Part shown: piece after piece, positions 20,584 to 29,614 of the stretch
Layout: each line of letters begins with the position of its first letter
How positions within the stretch are numbered: position 1 is the first letter of the stretch
Assembly (NCBI GenBank): GCA_042862465.1
Contig: JASTVH010000002.1
Span: 434,001 to 498,000, forward strand
Reading direction: 5' to 3'
DNA length: 64,000 nucleotides
From: JASTVH01 sp042862465
Lineage (GTDB): Bacteria > Pseudomonadota > Gammaproteobacteria > Pseudomonadales > Oleiphilaceae
Made by a program: the position numbers and the translations under genes
The notes under the pieces: model-generated
Databases searched by the model: none
What the model saw: only the letters and a program-made list of their open reading frames with translations
What the model was told of the DNA's origin: nothing

Positions 20584-21950
20584 TATTTACCAATGCAAAA
20601 GCTGCTGAAGATCTTCCCCAGCAATTCATCCGGCGTCAGTTGCCCGGTGATTTCCCCCAACGCCTCCTGGGCCTGACGCAAATCCTCCGCCATCAGTTCC
20701 CCGGCGCCGAAATCGGTCAACTGGGAAGCCCCCTGATTGATCAGCTCGCGGGCCCGCTCCAGGGCATCCAGGTGACGGCGACGGGCGAGAAAGCCCCCTT
20801 CGGTACTGGCGGTAAAGCCCATGCAGGCCTTGAGGTGATCCCGCAGGCTGTCGATACCGTCCTGGGATTTCGCGGACAGCCGCACGACCGGGGTGCCGTT
20901 CTCGGTGAGTCCGGCGGTTTCGCCACTCTCGTCGATCTTGTTGCGGATGACCGTGACCGGGGCGTCGGCCGGCAGGCGGTCGATAAACTCCGGCCAGATC
21001 TCGTGAGGGTGGGTGGCTTCGGTGGTGGTGGCGTCCACCATCAGCAGGATACGGTCCGCCTGCTCGATCTCCGCCCAGGCCCGTTCGATACCGATCCGCT
21101 CCACCTCGTCCCCGGACTCGCGCAAACCGGCCGTGTCCACCACATGCAGCGGCATGCCGTCGATATGGATCTGCTCACGCAGCACATCCCGGGTGGTGCC
21201 CTCGATGGCGGTGACGATGGCCGCTTCACGGCCGGCCAGGGCATTGAGGAGGCTGGACTTGCCGGCATTGGGGCGGCCGGCGATGACCACGGTCATGCCG
21301 TCGCGGAGAATGGCACCCTGCTGGGCATCGGCGATGATACGGTCGACGTCCTGCTGCAGGGCGGTGATGTCCGCCGCCACCTTGCCATCGGCGAGGAAAT
21401 CGATTTCCTCTTCGGGAAAGTCGATAGCCGCTTCCACGTACATACGCAGGTGCGTGAGCGCCTCCACCAGGGTGTGGATCCGGCGGGAAAACTCCCCCTG
21501 CAGGGAGCGCACGGCACAGCGGGCGGCCTGCTCGGAACTGCTGTCGATCAGATCGGCAATGGCTTCGGCCTGGGCCAGATCGAGCTTGTCGTTGAGGAAC
21601 GCCCTTTCGGAAAACTCGCCGGGCCGGGCCAGACGGGCACCGAAACGCAGGGTGGTCTGCAGGATCAGGTCCATGATCACGGTACCGCCATGGCCCTGCA
21701 GTTCCAGCACGTCTTCGCCGGTGAAGGAGTGGGGATTGGGGAAAAACAGCGCGATACCTTCGTCCAGGCGCTGGCCCTCCTCATCCAGGAACGGGCCGTA
21801 ATGGGCGTGCCGCGGCTGCGGTCGATAGCCCAGCACCTGCTCGGCAATGGCCCCGGAGCGGGGGCCGGAAACCCGCACGATGCCCACCCCGGCGCGACCG
21901 GGCGCGGTGGCAATGGCGGCAATGGTATCCATGGTCCCTGTGGATTGCAT
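20583..21950 (-). CDS. mnmE: tRNA modification GTPase MnmE
   Basis: Partner of MnmG in U34 tRNA modification. The 455-residue protein (start chosen at ATG 21950 because GGGGAGA precedes it and the length matches the family) begins with the folate-binding domain DTIAAIATAPGRAGVGIVRVSG. The G domain has GRPNAGKSSLLNAL, DTAGLRES and NKID, and the protein ends in the obligatory Cys motif FCIGK at the C-terminus. It is downstream of yidC, but a strong hairpin separates them. Confidence 0.97.
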   Translation of the reverse strand: MQSTGTMDTIAAIATAPGRAGVGIVRVSGPRSGAIAEQVLGYRPQPRHAHYGPFLDEEGQRLDEGIALFFPNPHSFTGEDVLELQGHGGTVIMDLILQTTLRFGARLARPGEFSERAFLNDKLDLAQAEAIADLIDSSSEQAARCAVRSLQGEFSRRIHTLVEALTHLRMYVEAAIDFPEEEIDFLADGKVAADITALQQDVDRIIADAQQGAILRDGMTVVIAGRPNAGKSSLLNALAGREAAIVTAIEGTTRDVLREQIHIDGMPLHVVDTAGLRESGDEVERIGIERAWAEIEQADRILLMVDATTTEATHPHEIWPEFIDRLPADAPVTVIRNKIDESGETAGLTENGTPVVRLSAKSQDGIDSLRDHLKACMGFTASTEGGFLARRRHLDALERARELINQGASQLTDFGAGELMAEDLRQAQEALGEITGQLTPDELLGKIFSSFCIGK

Positions 21951-21970
21951 CGGATGCGGTCTCCCCAACG

Positions 21971-21994
21971 AAAACCGGGACCTTGCGGTCCCGG
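21971..21994 (-). terminator. Hairpin with T-run between yidC and mnmE
   Basis: CCGGGACC (21975-21982) and GGTCCCGG (21987-21994) form a perfect 8-bp stem with a 4-base loop; on the minus strand TTTT follows. It lies 17 bp after the yidC stop codon and only 20 bp before the mnmE start, so it is either a leaky terminator or an attenuating hairpin. Confidence 0.65.
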
Positions 21995-22011
21995 CGTGTT
22001 ATGCGGTTGAG

Positions 22012-23709
22012 CTAGCCTTTCGCCTTCCTGGCCGCCGCCTCATTCTCGATCTTGCGGGTAATGTACCACTGCTGGGCGATCGAGAGGATGTTGTTGGTCA
22101 GCCAGTACAGCACCAGACCGGCCGGGAACCAGAGGAAGAAGACCGTGAAGATGAACGGCAGCATCTTCATCACCTTGGCCTGCATGGGATCCGGCGGTGT
22201 CGGGTTGAGGTGCATCTGCAGGAACATGCTGGCCCCCATCAGGATCGGCAGGATGAAGTACGGATCCATCGCCGAGAGGTCCTGAACCCACAGCATGAAC
22301 GGCGCCTGACGCAGTTGCACGCTCTCGAACAGGACCCAGTAGAGCGAGATGAACACCGGCATCTGCACCAGAATCGGCAGACAGCCCCCAAGCGGATTGA
22401 TCTTCTCGCGCTTGTAGAGATTCATCATCTCCTGGGACATCTTCTGCCGGTCATCCCCGTACAGTTCCCGCAGGCGACTGAGTTCCGGCGCCACCCGGCG
22501 CATGTTGGCCATGGAACGGTAACTGGTGGCCGAGAGATGGAAGAATACCGCCTTGACCGAGACGGTCAGCAGGATGATCGCGACACCCCAGTTGCTCACC
22601 AGACCATGGAAGAACTTCAGCACCACGAATAATGGATAGGCGATAAAGAACAGCCAGCCGAAATCCACCGTGTGATCGAGATTGGGCGCCACCTTTTCCA
22701 GACGTTCGATGATCTTGGGACCGATGTAGAGCTTGCCGCCCAGGGTGGCCTGTTGGCCCGGGGCCACTTCGGTCGCGTCACTGACAAAGCCGACCACGTA
22801 GAGGTCACCGCGGCGCGTGCTCTGGTAGTGGTTGACCTGGTTCTGCGGCGGCACCCAGGCGGTCAGGAAATAGTGCTGCAGAAAAGCAATCCAGCCGCCT
22901 TCGGCCTGATCCTTGATGGGCGTATCCTGCAGCTCATCCAGCGGGTATTTCTCGTAGGGGTCTTCCGGCGTATTGAGTACCGGGCCCAGGAAGGAGCGCC
23001 GGAAGGAAGACTGTGCGGTGGGATCGGCGGAATTGTCCCGCACGATCTTGCCGGCCAGGTTGCCTTTCCAGGGCTGATCGCTCTGGTTGTCGAGCAGGTA
23101 GTCGACATTGATTTCGTAGCTGTCGCGCTTGAGGGTGTAGCGCTTGGTAATCTTGACGCCGCTATCGGTGGTCAGATGCAGGTCAACAGTCAGGGTGTCC
23201 TGGTCTACGGTCAACTTGTAGACATCCTGATCCACATCGAACAGTGGGGACCCGCCATTACTTGCCGCGTCCGGGCCGTCACGGCCGATCAGCGCGCTCT
23301 CCACCATGTAGGTCAGCTGGGCATCATCGCGCAACAGGACCAGCGGCTGTTCGGATTCCTTGGAACGATCGTACTGCTTGAGTTCGGCCCGCACGATATT
23401 GCCACCCCGACGGCTGATCTGAAGATCGAGCACATCGGTTTCCACCGTAATCAGCCCACCATCCCGGGAAGCCTCGGGCGCCTTCGATTCCAGGGACTTG
23501 CTCGTGGTGCCGCTCCCGTTGTCCGGGGCGGAGAATTCGTCACTGGCCGGAGCTGTGGATTCGCTACCGGACAGTTGCGGCGCTTCGGCCTGTTCGGACT
23601 GCGTGGTCTGTGGCGCGGGCGTCTGGTGGTAATCCTCGTTCCAGGCCATCACCAGGAGGTAAGCAACGACCGCAAGACCGGCCCATATCACGGTTCTCTG
23701 AATATCCAT
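22012..23709 (-). CDS. yidC: Membrane protein insertase YidC
   Basis: Inserts proteins such as Fo c into the inner membrane, alone or with SecYEG. The 565-residue protein has an N-terminal anchor (MDIQRTVIWAGLAVVAYLLVM), a ~300-residue periplasmic domain, and the conserved insertase core: NWGVAIILLTVSVKAVFF with the hydrophilic-groove Arg in the following YRSMANMRRVAPEL segment, then NPLGGCLPILVQMPVFISLYWVL. It ends in a charged tail ENEAAARKAKG. It is the last gene before the hairpin in the rpmH-rnpA-yidD-yidC series. Confidence 0.97.
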   Translation of the reverse strand: MDIQRTVIWAGLAVVAYLLVMAWNEDYHQTPAPQTTQSEQAEAPQLSGSESTAPASDEFSAPDNGSGTTSKSLESKAPEASRDGGLITVETDVLDLQISRRGGNIVRAELKQYDRSKESEQPLVLLRDDAQLTYMVESALIGRDGPDAASNGGSPLFDVDQDVYKLTVDQDTLTVDLHLTTDSGVKITKRYTLKRDSYEINVDYLLDNQSDQPWKGNLAGKIVRDNSADPTAQSSFRRSFLGPVLNTPEDPYEKYPLDELQDTPIKDQAEGGWIAFLQHYFLTAWVPPQNQVNHYQSTRRGDLYVVGFVSDATEVAPGQQATLGGKLYIGPKIIERLEKVAPNLDHTVDFGWLFFIAYPLFVVLKFFHGLVSNWGVAIILLTVSVKAVFFHLSATSYRSMANMRRVAPELSRLRELYGDDRQKMSQEMMNLYKREKINPLGGCLPILVQMPVFISLYWVLFESVQLRQAPFMLWVQDLSAMDPYFILPILMGASMFLQMHLNPTPPDPMQAKVMKMLPFIFTVFFLWFPAGLVLYWLTNNILSIAQQWYITRKIENEAAARKAKG

Positions 23710-23712
23710 AGT

Positions 23713-23973
23713 CTAACGCACTACTTTTTGGGAAGGGGAGTGGGCATGCCGGGGGCATTGGCATCCGGGAACAGGATCGTATCCGCCGTGGCCCCAGGGG
23801 TGGCACCTGAGCAGGCGCTTGACGGCCAGGATGCTGCCGCGCCAGGCACCATGGATTTCCACCGCTTCGAGCGCATAGTCCGAACAACTGGGAGTGAAAC
23901 GGCAATGAGGCGCCATGACAGGGCTGATCAGGTAGCGGTAACCGAGAATGAGCAGGCGAAGTAAGCGCCGCAT
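23713..23973 (-). CDS. yidD: Membrane protein insertion efficiency factor YidD
   Basis: A small amphipathic inner-membrane-associated protein that helps YidC-dependent insertion. From ATG 23973 it has 86 residues (MRRLLRLLILGYRYLISPVM) with the three-Cys signature CRFTPSCSDYALEA and CHPWGHGGYDPVP. A longer in-frame start would overlap rnpA and is rejected. Only 3 bp separate it from yidC. Confidence 0.95.
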   Translation of the reverse strand: MRRLLRLLILGYRYLISPVMAPHCRFTPSCSDYALEAVEIHGAWRGSILAVKRLLRCHPWGHGGYDPVPGCQCPRHAHSPSQKVVR

Positions 23974-24001
23974 GGCAGACCCTGTTTGTTCTGCGAAAGG
24001 A

Positions 24002-24382
24002 TTACTGGTTTGGCTCCGTTCCGGTCTGCTTTGCAGCTTTTCCCAGCCGGTGCCAAAGCTTGTCCAGTATTCGATAGACGCTGGCGTTGTCGAGCTCGGC
24101 AAGCCCGCGCCGTCCCAGTACCACGATGTCCACCGCCGGCAGTTGCTGCTTGTGATGGCGGAACGACTCTCGCGTTAAACGCTTGATGCGGTTGCGGTCC
24201 ACGGCCCTCTTGAGATTCTTCTTGGCGAAGATCAGGCCGATGCGCGCGTGTTCCGTGTCGTTGGGTGTGGCCAGGATCAGAAAATGACGGCTGGGCACCC
24301 GAAACTGGACCGCATTGAACACGCGGCGATAGTCCCCGGCCGTCAGAAGACGCTGATGCCGGGGAAACGTCAAATCGCTCAT
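24002..24382 (-). CDS. rnpA: Ribonuclease P protein component
   Basis: The basic protein subunit of RNase P, which matures tRNA 5' ends. The 126-residue protein contains the family signature FAKKNLKRAVDRNRIKRLTRE (RNRxKR motif) and a basic beta-sheet face. It begins 9 bp after rpmH, the universal arrangement. Confidence 0.96.
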   Translation of the reverse strand: MSDLTFPRHQRLLTAGDYRRVFNAVQFRVPSRHFLILATPNDTEHARIGLIFAKKNLKRAVDRNRIKRLTRESFRHHKQQLPAVDIVVLGRRGLAELDNASVYRILDKLWHRLGKAAKQTGTEPNQ

Positions 24383-24391
24383 TCCGCCTGA

Positions 24392-24526
24392 TTAGGCGCT
24401 GAGACGCTTACGGCCCTTGGCGCGACGACGAGCAATGACCTTGCGGCCGTTCTTGGTGGCCATGCGGGCACGGAAACCGTGTACACGCTTGCGCTTGAGG
24501 ACGCTGGGTTGAAATGTACGTTTCAT
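24392..24526 (-). CDS. rpmH: 50S ribosomal protein L34
   Basis: A 44-residue basic ribosomal protein with the standard sequence MKRTFQPSVLKRKRVHGFRARM and RRRAKGRKRLSA at the C-terminus. The start is the ATG at 24526; the 24-residue upstream extension in frame is not part of the family. First gene of rpmH-rnpA-yidD-yidC. Confidence 0.97.
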   Translation of the reverse strand: MKRTFQPSVLKRKRVHGFRARMATKNGRKVIARRRAKGRKRLSA

Positions 24527-24622
24527 GACTTCGATCTCGTAACGTTGGCTGTTCGTGTTCCATCCGGCTATGCGCGGCAACCCGAGGTTGCTGGTCACTT
24601 ACTAGCCAGAGAAAGGAGCGGA

Positions 24623-24651
24623 ATGATAGACAAATTTGCGTCCCGATTCAA
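24623..24651 (-). promoter_or_regulatory. Sigma-70 promoter of rpmH-rnpA
   Basis: Minus-strand -35 TTGAAT (24646-24651) and -10 TATCAT (24623-24628) are 17 bp apart and point to rpmH, giving a ~90-nt leader. This is a good match for a strong ribosomal-protein promoter next to oriC. Confidence 0.7.
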
Positions 24652-25389
24652 TGGTTTTCGACACCGGAAGCGGAATCCCAATCCGATAACAATAAACAAC
24701 AGGTCTTTTAGAAATTCTTTAAAAGATATTTACTGCTGTTATTACTGTTAGGGACGGCGTTTTCTGTGGATAACCTGCTCCGGAACGCGTGGTTGAGGGG
24801 TTCTAACCAGGGGACAACAGCGGGAGTATCCTGAGGGGAACGGGTGAAGTTCCTGGGGGTGAACGGGGGACGAGTGTGGATGAATTGAAACCGGTCGACT
24901 TATTCGCCGGTTTTCCGGGATTCCCCCACAGGGTTGTTACCGGGTTGTCCGCAACCTGCTGTGGAAAACTATTTTTGGTTTTTTTATGGCTGCATTTTGT
25001 GAACAACATTGTTCCTAAGTAGGAAACTTATTGAAAAAAAACGTTTTTGTTATCCACAGCCTGTTTATGAATGATGTCGGGAGGGGGTTTTCCCCGTTGG
25101 GAGGCAAGGGTAGAATACGATCACTCAGGCCCTTATTGGTCTGGCATTCAGCCGATCCGGCGCATTGCATCCAATCTCGTTAAGCTGCTTCCGGCGAGTC
25201 TCCGCTGGTGGGGATTGCTGTCTCTGCGTTTTGCGCATCGGCCACTATCAATAAATAGGAGTCTTCGATCACGCCCCATCATCCTCTGGGCACAGAAAGC
25301 CCGGGCGGATTGGCGTTGGTCGGAGATCCACCAAAAATCCAGGATACAGGAACGGCCGCCCGGTCGTAGGCCTGTCGGGAGTTGCCAGG
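24652..25389. other. Probable chromosomal origin oriC between rpmH and dnaA
   Basis: This gene-free stretch sits exactly where transcription diverges. It contains two perfect DnaA boxes, TGTGGATAA at 24765-24773 (minus sense) and TTATCCACA at 25050-25058, and near-matches TGTGGATGA at 24875-24883 and TGTGGAAAA at 24960-24968. An AT-rich block at about 24680-24750 beside the first box is a candidate unwinding region; another lies at 24965-25050 with A and T runs. The arrangement is that of cloned Pseudomonas origins. From 25100 to 25389 I see only the dnaA leader: a possible -10 TAGAAT near 25111 with a weak -35, so dnaA may be autoregulated through the nearby box (inference). Confidence 0.8.
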
Positions 25390-26850
25390 GTGTCACAGGA
25401 GATCTGGAATCAGTGTCTGGAAGTGCTGCGGGATGAATTTCCGTCGCAGCAGTTCAATACCTGGTTACGACCGCTACAGTCCGAGAGCCAGCAGGATGAC
25501 CTGGTGCTGTTTGCTCCCAACCGCTTTGTGCTTGACTGGGTGAACGAGAAGTACCTGGGGCGCATCCAAGAAGTCCTCAAGGAGATTGCCGGCAGTCAGG
25601 GCTCGCCCCGAGTCCAGTTGAAAGTGGGCTCCGCTTCCGACCGCCCGGCCCCTGCACCGGCTCGAACACCGGAACCGGTAGCCGCCGCGGAAACCGAAGC
25701 GGCCGGCACCCAGCTGACAGAAGAAGAGCAGGGGGTGGCCAAGGAAACACCCGATACCGGAACAACGATTCCAGCGGCGAACCGGACCACCAGCAAACGG
25801 CCGGTCCAGGTCGAGGGCAGCGTCAAGCACCAGAGCTATCTCAACCCCAATTTCACCTTCGATACCTTTGTGGAAGGTAAGTCCAACCAGCTCGCACGGG
25901 CGGCTTCCATGCAGGTGGGCGAGAATCCCGGGGGCGCCTACAACCCCCTGTTCCTCTATGGCGGCGTAGGCCTGGGCAAGACGCACCTGATGCATGCGGT
26001 GGGTAATGAGATCGCCCGCCGCAACCCCAATGCCAAGGTGGCTTATCTGCGTTCGGAACGGTTCGTTGCGGATATGGTCAAGGCCTTGCAGCTCAACGCC
26101 ATCAATGAATTCAAGCGCTACTACCGTTCGGTGGATGCACTGCTGATCGATGACATCCAGTTCTTCGCGCGCAAGGAGCGTTCCCAGGAAGAGTTTTTCC
26201 ATACCTTCAACGCCCTGCTAGAAGGCGGCCAGCAGATCATTCTCACCTGTGACCGCTTCCCCAAGGAAATCGACAACATGGAGGAGCGGCTGAAATCCCG
26301 CTTCGGTTGGGGGCTGACGGTGATGGTAGAACCGCCGGAACTGGAAACCCGCGTGGCGATCCTAATGAAGAAGGCCGAGCAGGCCAAGGTGAAGCTGAGC
26401 AGCGAAGCGGCTTTCTTCATCGCCCAGAAAATACGCTCCAATGTGCGGGAACTGGAAGGTGCCCTGAAGCTGGTGATTGCCAACTCCCATTTCACCGGCC
26501 AGCCGATTACCCCCCCGTTCATCCGAGAGAGTCTCAAGGATCTTCTGGCTCTGCACGAGAAACAGGTGAGCATCGACAATATCCAGCGGACCGTGGCAGA
26601 GTACTACAAAATCAAGGTGGCGGACCTATTGTCCAAACGCCGGACACGGTCGGTGACAAGGCCCCGTCAGGTGGCCATGGCGCTGGCGAAAGAGTTGACC
26701 AATCACAGCCTGCCGGAAATTGGCGACGCCTTCGGAGGACGGGACCATACCACGGTCCTGCACGCCTGCAAGAAAGTGAATGAACTGCAGGAACAGGACG
26801 CCAGTATCCGAGAGGACTACCAGAATTTCATGCGACTGCTGACGAGCTAG
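25390..26850 (+). CDS. dnaA: Chromosomal replication initiator DnaA
   Basis: AAA+ protein that binds DnaA boxes and opens oriC. It is 486 residues with a GTG start at 25390. Domain I (1-~85, WNQCLEVLRDEFPSQQFNTWL), an Ala/Pro/Glu-rich linker (~85-140), Walker A GGVGLGKTH (191-199), Walker B LLIDDIQFF (251-259) and the domain IV signature GGRDHTTVLHAC are all present. The first gene on the plus-strand side of oriC. Confidence 0.98.
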   Translation: MSQEIWNQCLEVLRDEFPSQQFNTWLRPLQSESQQDDLVLFAPNRFVLDWVNEKYLGRIQEVLKEIAGSQGSPRVQLKVGSASDRPAPAPARTPEPVAAAETEAAGTQLTEEEQGVAKETPDTGTTIPAANRTTSKRPVQVEGSVKHQSYLNPNFTFDTFVEGKSNQLARAASMQVGENPGGAYNPLFLYGGVGLGKTHLMHAVGNEIARRNPNAKVAYLRSERFVADMVKALQLNAINEFKRYYRSVDALLIDDIQFFARKERSQEEFFHTFNALLEGGQQIILTCDRFPKEIDNMEERLKSRFGWGLTVMVEPPELETRVAILMKKAEQAKVKLSSEAAFFIAQKIRSNVRELEGALKLVIANSHFTGQPITPPFIRESLKDLLALHEKQVSIDNIQRTVAEYYKIKVADLLSKRRTRSVTRPRQVAMALAKELTNHSLPEIGDAFGGRDHTTVLHACKKVNELQEQDASIREDYQNFMRLLTS

Positions 26851-26968
26851 GGGTGCAACGCACACCAGCCTGGCCCGCCCAACTGTTCACTACGGTCGGT
26901 CAGGCCAAAGACTGCTCGGGCCGTCGCGGTATAGATTGAGACGTGCGAAAAAGCGGAAAGCCCTCACC

Positions 26969-28072
26969 ATGAAATTAACCATCAGTCGAGAAGCACTGCT
27001 GGGACCACTCCAGGCAATCGCCGGCGTGGTCGAGCGTAAGCAAACGATGCCGGTCCTGTCCAACGTGCTGTTGGCGGCCGAAGATGACACTCTGACCCTG
27101 ACCGGCACCAATATGGAAGTGGAGCTGGTGGCCAGGATTCCGGAAGTGTCCATCGAACAGCCGGGTCGTGTAACCGTTCCGGCGCGTAAACTCTCGGAAA
27201 TCTGTCGCGCCATCAGTGAAGGCGCCGGCATTGAGCTGGCGACCGAGGGCGATCGCGTTCGACTCAAGAGTGGGCCGAGCCAGTTTACCCTCTCCACCTT
27301 GCCAGCCGAGCACTTCCCCAACGTGGAAGACGAACCGGAGAGTTTCCGGATCGCCCTGGGGCAGCACGACTTGCGAACCCTGCTGGATGCGACCGCGTTT
27401 GCGATGGCGCAGCAGGACGTGCGTTATTACCTCAACGGGCTGTTGCTGGAAGTGGGTGACGACCAGATACGGGCGGTGGCCACCGATGGCCACCGCCTCG
27501 CCATGTCACGGATTGCCGTTGCCACCCAGGCGACCGAGCCGCGCCAGGTCATCGTGCCGCGTAAGGGTGTCCAGGAGCTGACGCGCCTGTTGGACGACAG
27601 CGAATCGCCGGTGGAGCTGGTGTTTGGCGATAGCCATCTGCGCGGTACCGTGGGCAACTATACCTTCACCTCCAAGCTGATCGAGGGCAAATTCCCGGAC
27701 TACAACCGGGTTATCCCCAAGGGCGGTGACAAACTGGTAAGGGCGGATCGCAAGACGTTGCGCAGTACCCTGCAACGGGCCGGTATTCTGTCCCACGAGA
27801 ACATCCGTGGTGTTCGGCTGCATCTGGAGAGTGGGGAGTTGCATGTGTATGCAAACAACCCCGACCAGGAACAGGCTGAAGATGCCATGGCGGTGGACTA
27901 CCAGGGCGAGGCGTTGCAGATCGGTTTCAACGTCGGCTACCTGATCGATGTCCTCAACGTGCTGGACGATGAGCAGGTGCAGATTACGCTTTCCAATCCC
28001 AACAGCAGTGCCCTGATTGAGGGTGTGGGCGATGAGGAGAGTCTTTACGTCGTCATGCCGATGCGTCTGTAG
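26969..28072 (+). CDS. dnaN: DNA polymerase III beta sliding clamp
   Basis: The ring-shaped clamp that tethers polymerase III. The start is ATG 26969 (MKLTISREALLGPLQAI); the 11-residue in-frame extension from a TTG is rejected. 367 residues give three equivalent clamp domains, with the C-terminal VMPMRL forming part of the partner-binding groove. Normally followed directly by recF; here two other genes intervene. Confidence 0.98.
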   Translation: MKLTISREALLGPLQAIAGVVERKQTMPVLSNVLLAAEDDTLTLTGTNMEVELVARIPEVSIEQPGRVTVPARKLSEICRAISEGAGIELATEGDRVRLKSGPSQFTLSTLPAEHFPNVEDEPESFRIALGQHDLRTLLDATAFAMAQQDVRYYLNGLLLEVGDDQIRAVATDGHRLAMSRIAVATQATEPRQVIVPRKGVQELTRLLDDSESPVELVFGDSHLRGTVGNYTFTSKLIEGKFPDYNRVIPKGGDKLVRADRKTLRSTLQRAGILSHENIRGVRLHLESGELHVYANNPDQEQAEDAMAVDYQGEALQIGFNVGYLIDVLNVLDDEQVQITLSNPNSSALIEGVGDEESLYVVMPMRL

Positions 28073-28104
28073 AGGTTAACCAGGCGCTCAAGGAGGAGAA
28101 TACG

Positions 28105-29463
28105 GTGTACAGATTACAGAGTGAATCCTTGCTGGCAAATGCGGGTATCTGGTCGCGGCTTCCCCTGCCCTATAAAGAAATAGGTAGAAATATCAGTATG
28201 TTAAAGAATGGAATCAAGGGTGCCTTTCGGATCGGGCAAACCGCTGCGGTGCTGTCACGGACCGGACTTGGCTGGCTTGGCGGTAAACGCCCGCCTCTGC
28301 CGCGGCTTTTGCGTCAAACCTTCGAAGAGCTGGGCGCCACTTACATCAAGCTGGGCCAGTTCATTGCCAGTTCCCCAACTTTCTTCCCGCCGGAGTATGT
28401 CGAGGAATTCCAGTATTGCCTCGACAAGACGCCGGCCCTGCCCTTTTCCGTAATGGAAGGCATTCTTCGGGAAGAATTGGGTGAGAACTGGGCAGAGCAA
28501 TTCGAGTTCGTGGAGCGCGAACCGCTGGCTTCCGCCTCCATCGCCCAGGTGCATGCCGCACGACTGGTAACCGGGGAAGATGTGGTAATCAAGATTCAGA
28601 AGCCCGGGGTGGAGAATATTCTGCTCACGGATCTGAACTTCCTTTTTGTTTCTGCAAAGATCATCGAAAAACTGGCCCCGCAGATTTCATGGACATCGCT
28701 GTCTGGCATCATCGAAGAGATTCAGCGCACGATGATGGAGGAATGCGATTTCATCCAGGAAGCTAACAACCTGGAAGTGTTCCATCGTTTCCTGATGGAG
28801 ACTCACAATCAGGAAGCTGTGGTGCCGCGAGTCTTCCAGCGTCTGAGCAGCCGTCGGGTCCTCACCATGGAGCGGTTGTACGGGGTACCACTGACCGACC
28901 TCGACAGTATCCGCCAATACAGTGACGACCCTGAACGTACTCTGATTACTGCCATGAACACCTGGTTTTCCAGTCTCACCCAGTGTGAGTTTTTCCATGC
29001 TGACGTGCATGCTGGAAACCTCATGGTGCTCAAAGACGGTCGGGTTGGGTTCATTGACTTCGGGATTGTCGGTCGCATTCGTCCGACCACCTGGGAGGCG
29101 GTGTCTGATTTCATGTCGGCGATCATGGTGGGGAACTTCGAAGGCATGGCGGACGCGATGGTCCGTATCGGCGTGACGCGGGAAGAGATTGATACCCAGC
29201 AGTTGGCAACCGATCTGCGCAACCTTTACCGCAAGATGGATCAGATGGTGCCTGAATATGCGCCGCATTCAACCGAAGAAGCCGAAGACGAGGTGAATAC
29301 CTTGTTGATGGATCTGGTCCGGGTGGGTGAAAGTCATGGTCTGCATTTTCCGCGGGAATTCGCGCTGCTGATCAAGCAGTTCCTGTATTTCGATCGCTAC
29401 GTTCATATCCTGGCACCGGATATGGATATCTTCGGTGATGATCGGGTGCACTTGCTGCACTGA
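28105..29463 (+). CDS. ABC1/AarF/UbiB-family atypical kinase
   Basis: A 452-residue protein-kinase-like protein of the family that includes UbiB (COQ8), needed for ubiquinone synthesis through an ATPase activity. Family marks are present: the KxGQ motif KLGQ (82-85), the Ala-rich loop in LASASIAQVH (141-150), Lys163 in VVIKIQKPG, HADVHAGN (298-305) and DFG (318-320). It lacks the two C-terminal membrane helices usual in UbiB, so it is more likely a paralogue than the ubiquinone gene. The GTG start is set by an AAGGAGGAG Shine-Dalgarno 8 nt before it. It lies 32 bp after dnaN and ends in a strong terminator, so it may be co-transcribed with dnaN. The region has visibly more A+T than the flanks (one 60-base row counts 29 G+C). 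Confidence 0.9.
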   Translation: MYRLQSESLLANAGIWSRLPLPYKEIGRNISMLKNGIKGAFRIGQTAAVLSRTGLGWLGGKRPPLPRLLRQTFEELGATYIKLGQFIASSPTFFPPEYVEEFQYCLDKTPALPFSVMEGILREELGENWAEQFEFVEREPLASASIAQVHAARLVTGEDVVIKIQKPGVENILLTDLNFLFVSAKIIEKLAPQISWTSLSGIIEEIQRTMMEECDFIQEANNLEVFHRFLMETHNQEAVVPRVFQRLSSRRVLTMERLYGVPLTDLDSIRQYSDDPERTLITAMNTWFSSLTQCEFFHADVHAGNLMVLKDGRVGFIDFGIVGRIRPTTWEAVSDFMSAIMVGNFEGMADAMVRIGVTREEIDTQQLATDLRNLYRKMDQMVPEYAPHSTEEAEDEVNTLLMDLVRVGESHGLHFPREFALLIKQFLYFDRYVHILAPDMDIFGDDRVHLLH

Positions 29464-29490
29464 TTTCCATCCTGAGCCCTTGGCAAAATA

Positions 29491-29524
29491 AAACCCGGTG
29501 AGTGATGCTCACCGGGTTTTTTTA
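29491..29524 (+). terminator. Strong rho-independent terminator after the ABC1 kinase gene
   Basis: AACCCGGTGAG (29492-29502) and CTCACCGGGTT (29508-29518) form a perfect 11-bp stem with a 5-base loop, followed by seven T. It separates dnaN and the kinase from the next gene and recF, so recF cannot rely on the dnaN transcript. Confidence 0.92.
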
Positions 29525-29614
29525 TGGGAGGCGCAAAGGGTTTGGCTTGTTGCCTGGCAGGCGGGGAACAGTAACAATGCAGATCCATTGACGCAGGAGC
29601 AGACGTTAGCAGTT

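Noticed and set aside
25071..25436. 121-residue frame across the dnaA leader
   Set aside because: Overlaps the dnaA start, has no Shine-Dalgarno and lies in the probable origin and promoter region.
29498..29614. Longer N-terminus for the GST-N-fold protein
   Set aside because: The extension would start inside the transcription terminator at 29491-29524.
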